Shown in pieces: positions 28,157-36,245 of a stretch of 64,000 bases of DNA; within the stretch, counting starts at the first letter, position 1, and each line of letters starts with the position of its first letter. Origin of the DNA: Opitutaceae bacterium (GTDB taxonomy: Bacteria > Verrucomicrobiota > Verrucomicrobiia > Opitutales > Opitutaceae). Below the pieces are notes generated by a model that was not told where the DNA came from, made no database searches, and saw nothing but the letters and a program-made list of their open reading frames with translations. Both the position numbers and the translations under genes were made by a program. The stretch is taken from assembly GCA_041395105.1 (NCBI GenBank), contig JAWLBB010000001.1:558001-622000 (forward strand). The letters are read 5' to 3'.

Positions 28157-29521
28157 TCAGCGCAGACTGAGAATCAGAACGACACCGGATACCACGAGCA
28201 GGCCGAAGAGAGACTGGCGGAGGCGGTAGACGGTGTTTCCTCTTGTCGGACGGTTGGAGTAGGCGAGATCGGGATACCAGAGATAGCGCCTGAGATTTGT
28301 CCAGGTGAAGGTCCAGCTCCGGAAGAGCATCCCGTAGCGACTGCGGATGTCCTCCACATTGGGGGGGCGCCGGTACTTGATGATGGTGTGCGGGGTGAAC
28401 TGTCTTCGGGCGGTGTCGTTGACGAGGCTGAAGGGGACATCGATGGCCGTGTCCGGTGGTGCCTCGATCGGGAGATCGTGCCAGTGCCATTGCTTGAAGA
28501 TCCGGGCGGTGACGCCTTCAAAGGCGCCATATTGGCAGAGCTGAAAGACATCGGCGGTATTCAGGGCAAGGCCGTTGCGGTCAAGAACGCCAACGATGGC
28601 CCGTTGCGGATCGGTATAGATCCAGCGGTTCTGCTCTTGAAGGAACGATTCGGTCCATGAGTGGCCGTCGTAAACAAAACGATTCTTCTGGACCGTGCCG
28701 CAGTAGACGAAGCGGGTTGGGACTCCGGCCCGGGTGGCGAAGAAGGCGAAGATCTGGGCGTTCTGGGTGCACCAGCCTTTTCCGGTGCCCGCGCACATTT
28801 CCTTGAAGATGGCGAAGGGATCCATCCAGCGGAAGGCATCCTTGGGCACACCGCCCGCCTCGACGAGACGGTTCCGCATGAAGTGGACGATCTTCTCCAT
28901 CCGGACCAGTTCGGGATCGTCGTCCTGAACACCGATTTCCTCGCGGACGACGCGGTCCGCTTCGGCCAGGGCCGATTGTCCGATGTAGTCGTAATCATCC
29001 GTCCAATCGGCGACGGCATGCCGGGTGAACTTCCCCGCGGGAATCGTGCTGCGAACCTGAATGAGGTCGTGAGGGAAGTGCAGGCCCCGGTCGCGGTAGA
29101 ACTCCTGCGCGATGGGTGTGAGGTGCAGGGTGATGTCGGGACCGATCCCGGAGGGCAAGGGGCGCAGGGTGAATTCCTGCCGGAAGTCGGTCGGAAGGGC
29201 GCCGGGTTGGCCGTTGAAGCGGGGAGCATCTAGGGTGATGAACGGAGCGTCGCCCGGGACGGTGTCGATCACTCCGCCCCGGTGCAGGACCTGCCACTGG
29301 GACGGATGCCTGTTCCAGCAGATCCGCGGGTAAAGGCGATCGGATTGAATCCGCCAATCCCGAAGGGTCGGCACATCCAAGGGAATATTGATCCGGGAAT
29401 AATCGGCTGCGCGATGGTTGGATTCCCACTCACGCCGGAGAAAAACGACGAGGTTGGCGGCAAGAATCAGAACAAAGACGAGTGCGGAGACGGTGGCGGG
29501 ATGCAGGAGGCAATCGTGCAT
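28157..29521 (-). CDS. Membrane-anchored transglutaminase-like protein
   Basis: 454 residues. A hydrophobic N-terminal helix (VSALVFVLILAANLVVFL) and a C-terminal one (LFGLLVVSGVVLILSL) flank a large soluble part. The transglutaminase/cysteine-protease triad is visible: C251 in GKGWCTQNAQ, H287 in YDGHSWTE and D304 in WIYTDPQR. Such proteins may crosslink or cleave peptides at the cell surface; no substrate is known for this one. It stands alone, opposite in strand to MazEF and to the symporter. The 295 bp upstream (29522-29816) holds only the operator-like palindrome at 29764. Confidence 0.72.
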   Translation of the reverse strand: MHDCLLHPATVSALVFVLILAANLVVFLRREWESNHRAADYSRINIPLDVPTLRDWRIQSDRLYPRICWNRHPSQWQVLHRGGVIDTVPGDAPFITLDAPRFNGQPGALPTDFRQEFTLRPLPSGIGPDITLHLTPIAQEFYRDRGLHFPHDLIQVRSTIPAGKFTRHAVADWTDDYDYIGQSALAEADRVVREEIGVQDDDPELVRMEKIVHFMRNRLVEAGGVPKDAFRWMDPFAIFKEMCAGTGKGWCTQNAQIFAFFATRAGVPTRFVYCGTVQKNRFVYDGHSWTESFLQEQNRWIYTDPQRAIVGVLDRNGLALNTADVFQLCQYGAFEGVTARIFKQWHWHDLPIEAPPDTAIDVPFSLVNDTARRQFTPHTIIKYRRPPNVEDIRSRYGMLFRSWTFTWTNLRRYLWYPDLAYSNRPTRGNTVYRLRQSLFGLLVVSGVVLILSLR

Positions 29522-29763
29522 GGTCGAGTGGGGGCGGTTTGACGGTGGCGTATTCGGTTGCGTCAGGCCAGAGGCAATGAGGGCTTCCCGATCGAAATCG
29601 GAGGCCCGGGTCTGGGCTGGGTCGGAGCTGGATCCTGACCTGGGCGGGTTTCAGTGTGAGCCTTTTCGGACTGCTATCGTTCGATGGCAGCGGTAACCGA
29701 CGGAAAAGCCCAACCCTGTGATCCTGTCCGGTGAAGGCGGGTTTGGAAAGCTTGACCCGGCGG

Positions 29764-29777
29764 TTGATAATTATCAA
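29764..29777. promoter_or_regulatory. Perfect 14-bp palindrome upstream of the symporter gene
   Basis: TTGATAATTATCAA lies 39 bp before the symporter start in otherwise GC-rich sequence. It is a likely operator, since no regulator gene is adjacent to identify it and nothing suggests a terminator. Confidence 0.45.
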
Positions 29778-29816
29778 TTCAGGTGAGGGCTCAATTCTCC
29801 GGCGCCCGACTGCCCC

Positions 29817-31583
29817 ATGTTGACCTATTACGATCACGCGGCCCTTGCGCTCTACTTTGCCTTCATGGTCCTGATCGGCTTCGCCTTCCGGAGCTTCGTC
29901 AAGAATACGAGCGACTATTTCCGTGGAGGCGGCCGCATGTTCTGGTGGATGACGGGCAGTTCCGCCTTCATGACGACTTTCAGTGCCTGGACCTTTACAG
30001 GGGCAGCCAGCAGCGCCTACCTGAACGGGCCCCTGGTCCTGGTGATCTTCATGGGGAATGTGGCCGGATACCTGGTCAATTATTCCTTCTTTGCGGCCCG
30101 CTTTCGGCAGTTGCGGATCATCACGCCGATTCAGGCGATGCGGGACCGGTTCGGGCCGGTCAGTGAGCAGTTTTTCACCTGGGCGTATGTGCCGACCAAC
30201 GTCCTGCAGGGTGGGATCTGGCTGGGTGGGCTTTCCATCTTCTGTTCGGCGGTTTTCGGTCTTTCCCTCGACGTCACCATCATTGTGACCGGAGTGGTCG
30301 TTCTGCTTGTATCGTTGCTCGGCGGGAGTTGGGCGGTGGTGGCGAGCGACTTCATGCAGGTCCTGGTCCTGCTGCCGATTTCCATCGTCCTGGCGGTCTA
30401 TGCGTTGGTTGAGATCGGAGGACCGTCGGAGTTGATCGCGCTCTTTCCAGCCGACAGCCTGCTGGGCAACGACATCCACTACAGCACGATCGTGGCCTTC
30501 TGGATCTGCGCCGTCCTGGTGCAGAAGCTTCTCACGACGAACAACCTCATTGACTCCTATCGTTACCTGACGGCGCGCGATACGGCCAACGCGCGGAAGG
30601 GCGCCCTGTTGGCCGCCGTCCTCTTCCTGATCGGCCCGATCATCTGGTTCATTCCGCCGATGGTGGCTTCGGTCCGCCATCCGGACCTGGCCTCGGAGTT
30701 CCCTCAACTGGGCAACCGAACGAGCGAGGCGGCGTATGTGGTGATGGGGATGGATCTCCTGCCAATGGGCATGATCGGTGTGCTGGTGGCCGCGATATTC
30801 GCGGCGACCATGTCCTCGATGGACAGTGGTCTGAATCGCAATGCGGGAATCCTGGTCAAGAATTTCTATCAACCGCTGATCCGTCCCGGGGCGACCGACG
30901 GCGAATTGCTCTTTGCGGGAAAAGGCGTGACCATTCTGCTGGGCAGCCTGATCATCCTGGCGGCGCTCTGGCAGACCAGTTTCAAGGAACTCGGGCTGTT
31001 TGATATCCTGCTGCAGTTTGTGGCCCTGATCAGCCTGCCGCTCAATGTCCCCATGTTCTGGGGAGCGGTGATGAAGCGCACTCCGGACTGGTCGGGGTGG
31101 TCGACCACCGTGGTGGGATTCGGTCTTTCGGTCCTCTTGAAATTCTACTTCAACGCGTCCTGGCTCAATGTCTTTCTCGATCTGGATCCGGCGTTGTCAG
31201 TGCGGGAATCCAATGACTACCTCTTTATCGTGGCAGTTTTTGTGAACACCCTGATTCCGTCTCTCTGGTTCCTTGGAACCCGGTTTTTCTACCGGGAACC
31301 GACCGGCCGGCGGAAAGAGGGCGTGGACCGGATGTTTGTCAACATGCGCACCCCGGTGGTTGCCGAAGAAACGGAGGTCCGGGAGACGGATGTCAGCCAG
31401 AGCCGCCTGCTGGGTCGGTTCTCCATCGCTTACGGTCTTTTCCTCAGTGCGTTCGCCCTGATTCCCAACAGCCTGACCGGCCGCCTCGCCTTTCTCTTTT
31501 GCGGCGGGGTTCTCATCGTCATCGGGGTGGCCCTCAAGGCCGCCTCGCAACGGGCCCTTCGCCGGCAGGGCAGGACGGGCTGA
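29817..31583 (+). CDS. Sodium:solute symporter (SSS family)
   Basis: 588 residues with about 13-14 hydrophobic segments. The N-terminus (YFAFMVLIGFAFR, then TSDYFRGGGRMFWWMTGSSAFMTTFSAWTFTG split here by family features) is the sodium-binding signature of the SSS/PutP family, and FAATMSSMDSGLNRNAGIL is the conserved helix-8 motif. The substrate is not readable. The gene is followed after 18 bp by a tartrate/malate-type dehydrogenase, which hints at a hydroxy-dicarboxylate or sugar acid, by inference only. Confidence 0.9.
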   Translation: MLTYYDHAALALYFAFMVLIGFAFRSFVKNTSDYFRGGGRMFWWMTGSSAFMTTFSAWTFTGAASSAYLNGPLVLVIFMGNVAGYLVNYSFFAARFRQLRIITPIQAMRDRFGPVSEQFFTWAYVPTNVLQGGIWLGGLSIFCSAVFGLSLDVTIIVTGVVVLLVSLLGGSWAVVASDFMQVLVLLPISIVLAVYALVEIGGPSELIALFPADSLLGNDIHYSTIVAFWICAVLVQKLLTTNNLIDSYRYLTARDTANARKGALLAAVLFLIGPIIWFIPPMVASVRHPDLASEFPQLGNRTSEAAYVVMGMDLLPMGMIGVLVAAIFAATMSSMDSGLNRNAGILVKNFYQPLIRPGATDGELLFAGKGVTILLGSLIILAALWQTSFKELGLFDILLQFVALISLPLNVPMFWGAVMKRTPDWSGWSTTVVGFGLSVLLKFYFNASWLNVFLDLDPALSVRESNDYLFIVAVFVNTLIPSLWFLGTRFFYREPTGRRKEGVDRMFVNMRTPVVAEETEVRETDVSQSRLLGRFSIAYGLFLSAFALIPNSLTGRLAFLFCGGVLIVIGVALKAASQRALRRQGRTG

Positions 31584-31601
31584 GTCGATTTTCCCTATCC
31601 A

Positions 31602-32660
31602 ATGAACTCCTACAAGATTGCCCTATATCCGGGCGACGGCATCGGCGTCGAGGTGACTGACGCGGCGGTGGCCGTGCTCGACGCCGTCAGTCGCAAGCGG
31701 GGCGGTTTCGATCTGGGCTTCACCCGTTTCGAATGGGGAACGGCCTATCACGAGAAGCACGGATGCGTCGCTCCGTCCGATTATCTGGATACACTGCGGG
31801 GATTCGACGCGGTCTTTCTCGGTGCGGTCGGCTGGCCGGCGAAGCTGCCGGACAACGTAACCCTGCAGCCGCTCATCACCATGCGGCAGACCTTTGACCA
31901 GTGGGCCTGTGTGCGTCCGGCCCGCACCTTCAAGGGAGTGCCGACGCCGCTCAAGACGACCGCTCCGATCGATCTTGTGGTCGTGCGCGAGAATTCCGAA
32001 GGGGAGTATGTGAACAATGGGGGGCGTTTCCGCCAGGGTTTTCCCGATGAATTCGCGGTACAGACCGCGCTGCATACGCGGCGGGGTATTGAGCGGGCCC
32101 TGCGCTTCGGGTTCGATCTGGCCGCCAAACGGCGCCAGCGGCTGACCATGGTGACCAAGTCCAACGCCCAGCGCTATGGTTTTACGCTCTGGGACGACAT
32201 CCTCGAGGAGCTCAAGCCGCAGTATCCGGAGATCGATACGGACAAGCAGCACATCGATGCGATCTCGATGAACTTTGTGCGCCGTCCGGAGTTCTTCGAC
32301 GTGGTGGTGGGGTCGAATCTGTTCGGTGACATCCTGACCGACCTGTCCGGCGCGATCACGGGCAGCCTGGGGCTCAATCCCTCGGCAAATCTGAATCCGG
32401 AACGAAATGCGCCTTCACTTTTCGAACCCGTCCACGGATCGGCTCCGGATATTGCCGGCAAGGGAATCGCAAATCCCGCCGGTGCGATCCTGGCTGCCGG
32501 CATGATGCTCGATTGGTTGGGGGAGGGCAAGGCGGCCGCGGAGATCGCCCGTGCGGTGGAGGAAGTCCTGGCGTCGGGAGGCTTGACGGCTGATCTGGGC
32601 GGCCATCTCGGGACCGAAGACTTTACGGCAAAGGTGGTTGAGGCGCTTCAGGAGCCGTAA
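31602..32660 (+). CDS. Tartrate/D-malate dehydrogenase-like beta-decarboxylating enzyme
   Basis: 352 residues of the isocitrate/isopropylmalate dehydrogenase superfamily. LYPGDGIGVEVTDAAV opens the fold, the substrate loop is ACVRPARTF, DLVVVRENSEGEYVNNGGR gives the catalytic Tyr region, and GSNLFGDILTDLSGAI and EPVHGSAPDIAGKGIANP give the metal and nucleotide motifs. WGTAYHEKHG and the EYVNNGG pattern match the TtuC/DmlA branch (tartrate or D-malate) rather than LeuB. It follows the symporter by 18 bp and probably shares its transcript. Confidence 0.82.
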   Translation: MNSYKIALYPGDGIGVEVTDAAVAVLDAVSRKRGGFDLGFTRFEWGTAYHEKHGCVAPSDYLDTLRGFDAVFLGAVGWPAKLPDNVTLQPLITMRQTFDQWACVRPARTFKGVPTPLKTTAPIDLVVVRENSEGEYVNNGGRFRQGFPDEFAVQTALHTRRGIERALRFGFDLAAKRRQRLTMVTKSNAQRYGFTLWDDILEELKPQYPEIDTDKQHIDAISMNFVRRPEFFDVVVGSNLFGDILTDLSGAITGSLGLNPSANLNPERNAPSLFEPVHGSAPDIAGKGIANPAGAILAAGMMLDWLGEGKAAAEIARAVEEVLASGGLTADLGGHLGTEDFTAKVVEALQEP

Positions 32661-32893
32661 AGTCCTTCCGGGAAGCCGATTCCCGTCCTCGAGGCGGATG
32701 TGATTCCCCGCCAGAATTAACCGCCGGTCGGACTTGAAAATCCCCCGACTTGGAAATAACCCAGGATTTGTGGTGGCGACAAGCCACCGATACTTCAGAA
32801 CGACATCGCAAAGAAAGGCGTTCCCGAGGTTGATCGAGGTCTCCGGTTGTTTGGGGCCCGCTCGTCCGGAAGGCGTCCACCAGACAAAAACAT

Positions 32894-32899
32894 TATAAT
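32894..32899 (+). promoter_or_regulatory. Consensus -10 box next to a start codon
   Basis: TATAAT lies 9 bp before the ATG at 32909. Transcription would start at about 32906, leaving almost no leader, and no ribosome-binding site precedes the ATG. No good -35 box is visible. The other ~230 bp between the dehydrogenase and the SYLF gene hold only a small GGTGGC/GCCACC hairpin (32772-32788). Confidence 0.45.
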
Positions 32900-32908
32900 C
32901 CGTCCATC

Positions 32909-33532
32909 ATGAATCGTCATCTCATCGCACTCGTCACCGCCGGAGCGCTTGTTCTCTCCGGACTGAATGCCTTTGCGGGAAGCAACTCGATTGCCGCGCT
33001 CAAGAAAGCCTCCAAGGATATTCCCAAGGAGAAGGATCAGCTTAATGTCCAATCAGCCCTCCTGGAGTTCGAGAATGTGAGACAGATGGGGGCCTATTTT
33101 GACAACTGCTACGCGGTGGCGATTTTCCCGACGATCGGGAAAGGCGGCATGGGGATCGGCGGCGCGCATGGAACGGGCTGGGTCTTTGCCAAGGGTGACT
33201 ACACCGGTGAAGCGAAGATGACTCAGGTATCGATCGGCTGGCAACTTGGTGGCCAGGCCTTCAGCCAGATCATTTTCTTTGAGGACGAACGCGCCTACAG
33301 AACCTTCATCAGTGGCGAGTTCGAGTTCGGAGCCCAGGCCTCGGCGGTGGCGCTGACGGCGGGTGCCAATGCCTCGGCCAGCACGGCCGGCGGTTCCAAT
33401 GCCGGAGCCGGATCGAACCAGGCCAAGGAAGACTATACCGGGGGGATGGCCATCTTCACCGTCGCCAAGGGCGGGTTGATGTATGAGGCGTCACTCGGGG
33501 GGCAGAAGTTCAGCTTCAAGGCCGTTAAGTAG
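32909..33532 (+). CDS. SYLF/YSC84-domain secreted protein
   Basis: 207 residues with a signal peptide (LIALVTAGALVLSGLNAFAG). The remainder is the lipid-binding SYLF (YSC84) domain: GAYFDNCYAVAIFPTIGKGG, GGAHGTGWVF, VSIGWQLGGQAFSQIIFF and the Ala/Gly-rich turn region ending in GGLMYEASLGGQKF. Bacterial members are periplasmic or surface proteins of uncertain role, thought to bind phospholipids. It is a single gene, possibly with a leaderless mRNA (see the -10 box). Confidence 0.85.
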   Translation: MNRHLIALVTAGALVLSGLNAFAGSNSIAALKKASKDIPKEKDQLNVQSALLEFENVRQMGAYFDNCYAVAIFPTIGKGGMGIGGAHGTGWVFAKGDYTGEAKMTQVSIGWQLGGQAFSQIIFFEDERAYRTFISGEFEFGAQASAVALTAGANASASTAGGSNAGAGSNQAKEDYTGGMAIFTVAKGGLMYEASLGGQKFSFKAVK

Positions 33533-33756
33533 GCGACGGACGGGGTTGTTCACTCCCTTGGAAGCCCGCAGGAAAGGAGTGGGCTTTGTTCGTGACAGAC
33601 CGCGGGTGCCGGGCCGGTTTCCCGGGCCCGCGTGATCTTGGGGGAGGGGTTGAGAGGAGTGGGGCGGCCTTTCGGGAGTCAACGGCGGTCGATTAGACTC
33701 GTCAATGGGGGTGGATCCGGCCGTGCTTGTATCCCGGTGAAAGCTGCATTCCTGAA

Positions 33757-34842
33757 ATGAGCGGGACGAAGACCTCACTGACGAGTCGGGAGCGGGTCAA
33801 CCGGGCGCTCTCCCGACAGGATCACGATCGTGTGCCGCGGCGCGATGGCCCATGGCCGGAGACTCTGGACCGCTGGAGAAGCGAGGGTTTCAGCGGGGAC
33901 TTTGACCAGTGGTTGGGCAGTGATATCAGCAACGTCTCCTGGAGTTGGCCCAAACCGTTTCCGGGACAGGAGACGCTCATCAGCGAGGACGCCGAAACCC
34001 AGGTCATCCGCGACGCGATGGGCAAGACCCAGCGCACCTGGAAACACAAGTTCGGCACACCTGAGCACATCTCGTTCGACTGTGACAGCCGGGAAAAGTG
34101 GACACAGATCTACAAGCCGGCACTGCTTTCCCATCAGGTTCATCTGGATGTGAAGTCGGCCCGGGAGGCCTTCGACCATGCCCGGAGTCAGGATAAATGG
34201 ACCTACCTGGCCAGCATCGAGTCGTTTGAAGCGATACGCCAGCTGATGGGTGACGAGGTCACGTTGATGACGATGGCGGAAGATCCGGATTGGATCCGCG
34301 ACCTTTCGATCACCTATACCGACCTCGTGCTGCGGGATTATGATGCCGTGCTGGAAGCCGGTGCCAGACCGGATGGTATCTGGGTATTCGGCGACATCGC
34401 CTACAGCCGTGGTCCGTTCTTTTCGCCGCAGATGTACCGGGAGCTGATCTGGCCGGACCACAAGCGTATGGGGGACTGGGCGCATGACCGTGGAATGAAA
34501 TTCATTTACCACACGGATGGTGACGTTCGGCCGTTGATTCCCTCCCTGATCGAGACGGGAGCCGATTGCCTCCAGCCGCTCGAGGCTAAGGCGGGAATGG
34601 ATATCCGGGAACTGGTTCCTCAGTACGGCGATCGTCTTTCCTTCTTTGGCAACATCGACATGACGGTGGCCAACACCAACGATCTCGACCTGGTCGAGCA
34701 CGAGGTGCGCTCGAAGCTGGAAGCCGGCATGTCCATCAAGGGTTATCTATATCATTCGGATCACTCGGTGCCCCCGGGGGTCAGTTGGGCGACCTATCGG
34801 TTCATCGTCGAATTGCTCGATCGGTACGGGAATTACCATTAA
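33757..34842 (+). CDS. Uroporphyrinogen decarboxylase (URO-D) family protein
   Basis: 361 residues from ATG 33757. The URO-D/MtaA barrel is indicated by SRERVNRALSRQDHDRVPRRDGP-like opening, GIWVFGDIAYSRGPFFSPQ, KFIYHTDGDVRPLIPSLIE and DCLQPLEAKAGMDI. The RDGP at the position of the HemE arginine cluster and the FIYHTDG motif point to the widespread non-heme subfamily, often linked to methyl-group transfer or carbohydrate loci, rather than HemE itself. No corrinoid partner is nearby. True role unknown. Confidence 0.78.
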   Translation: MSGTKTSLTSRERVNRALSRQDHDRVPRRDGPWPETLDRWRSEGFSGDFDQWLGSDISNVSWSWPKPFPGQETLISEDAETQVIRDAMGKTQRTWKHKFGTPEHISFDCDSREKWTQIYKPALLSHQVHLDVKSAREAFDHARSQDKWTYLASIESFEAIRQLMGDEVTLMTMAEDPDWIRDLSITYTDLVLRDYDAVLEAGARPDGIWVFGDIAYSRGPFFSPQMYRELIWPDHKRMGDWAHDRGMKFIYHTDGDVRPLIPSLIETGADCLQPLEAKAGMDIRELVPQYGDRLSFFGNIDMTVANTNDLDLVEHEVRSKLEAGMSIKGYLYHSDHSVPPGVSWATYRFIVELLDRYGNYH

Positions 34843-35034
34843 TGGTGGGGTGAGGCAGATGAAAGCGAACGGTAACTCGCGGCACTGGCGGTCGCGCAGG
34901 CCTGTCCCGAGAGGAAACGCACGCACAGGGAGCACGACCCTCCGTCTGGAGTCGACCGGAAGGCGGTTCTTTGGTTCGACGGGCTCGCCTTCCCGGCGCA
35001 ATAGCGGGGTGGGGTCTCAGGAGGTGATTCCGAC

Positions 35035-35751
35035 ATGAGCTGTCGCCCGGAAGGCCCCGATTTCCTGCTATTGACCTGCGAGCACGCCTGCAACCGGATT
35101 CCCGCAGCCTATGCGGACCGTTTTCACGGGGCCGATGATGTGCTGGCCACGCACCGGGGCTGGGATCCAGGCGCGCTGACGTTGGCCCGTTTTCTCTCCC
35201 GCCGGCTGAATCGGCCGCTTCACGCGGTCAGTTGGAGCCGCCTCTTGATCGAAGCCAACCGGTCCCCGCACAACCCGGGCATCTGGTCGCGGTTCATGAA
35301 GGACCTGCCCAGGGAGGAGCGCGAGACCATCCTCGAACGCTGGTGGTGGCCACACCGCAATGAAGTCGCGCGGGCCGTGACCGACGCCATCGGAAGCGGA
35401 CACCGGGTGGTGCACGTGGCGGTGCACAGTTTTACGCCGGAACTGGAGGGCCAGGTGCGAAATGCCGAGGTCGCGTTTCTTTATGACAGTCGACGTCGGA
35501 GGGAGTCTGATTTCTGCCACCGGTGGGCCGGAGTCCTGCGTCGGTTGAACCATAAGTTGCGGATCCGTTACAACTACCCCTATCGCGGCAGTTCGGACGG
35601 CTTGACCACCTGGCTGCGCCGCCGCCACCCGGAAGGGCGTTACCTTGGCATCGAGCTCGAAATCAACCAGGCGCTGGTTGAGGCCAGGGGCTGGCCGCAG
35701 TTTCAGAAAGACCTGGCCGTGAGCCTGGGTGAGGCTGTGCAGGGGACGTAA
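35035..35751 (+). CDS. N-formylglutamate amidohydrolase family protein
   Basis: 238 residues. LLTCEHACNRIPAAY, THRGWDPGALTLARFLS, EANRSPHN and HVAVHSFTPEL are the conserved blocks of the N-formylglutamate amidohydrolase family, a zinc hydrolase of histidine degradation. No other hut gene is present, so it may act on another N-acyl amino acid. AGGAGGTGAT ends 6 nt before ATG 35035, an unusually strong ribosome-binding site. Confidence 0.82.
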   Translation: MSCRPEGPDFLLLTCEHACNRIPAAYADRFHGADDVLATHRGWDPGALTLARFLSRRLNRPLHAVSWSRLLIEANRSPHNPGIWSRFMKDLPREERETILERWWWPHRNEVARAVTDAIGSGHRVVHVAVHSFTPELEGQVRNAEVAFLYDSRRRRESDFCHRWAGVLRRLNHKLRIRYNYPYRGSSDGLTTWLRRRHPEGRYLGIELEINQALVEARGWPQFQKDLAVSLGEAVQGT

Positions 35752-35836
35752 CATCGATTCGCCCGAGGGCTGTTATGCACTTTCAGGCTGGATGACCCTG
35801 TACGAACAGCCCACCAAGGCGTCAGATGCGAAGAAA

Positions 35837-35903
35837 TGTAGCAACGCCGCTGTGTCGGCGTTCTCGAGGCAAGGGAACACTCCGACACAGCGAAGTGGCT
35901 ACA
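35837..35903. repeat. Dispersed hairpin repeat (TGTAGC family)
   Basis: Runs from TGTAGCAACGCCGCTGTGTC to GACACAGCGAAGTGGCTACA, an imperfect hairpin of 67 nt. It is nearly the reverse complement of the copy at 60996-61064. Confidence 0.85.
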
Positions 35904-36040
35904 ACAGACCAGCAATGACTTGCGAAAGTGACCATGAATCCAAAGTGCATAACAGCCTCTAGGGCCTCCGGTGAACCGCCCTTCGAAGGGATCGAGATGG
36001 AGGGTCGGATTCCGCCTCGACCGCGGAGGCTGAGTTGAAT

Positions 36041-36108
36041 GGAGCAACGCCGCATTGTCGGCGTTTGGTCAGGTTGTGGGGACACTTCGACACAGCGAAT
36101 TGGCGACA
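36041..36108. repeat. Dispersed hairpin repeat (TGTAGC family), divergent copy
   Basis: GGAGCAACGCCGCATTGTCG to CGACACAGCGAATTGGCGAC, 68 nt, in the same orientation as 35837-35903. The remaining sequence between 35752 and 36245 shows no gene I can support. Confidence 0.75.
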
Positions 36109-36245
36109 TTGCAGATTGGACGAACACCCCGTTGTGCTCTTCGTCCGTCCCCCCATGGAATTGCATTTGTCAATGGATTGCTCAGGCATCATCAGATGGA
36201 TGTGCGTTTTCCAATGTGCGTGAATGACCTGAAAGGGGAGTCCCG

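Noticed and set aside
29430..30872. A 480-codon minus-strand frame opposite the symporter
   Set aside because: Charged low-complexity product, antisense to conserved membrane segments.
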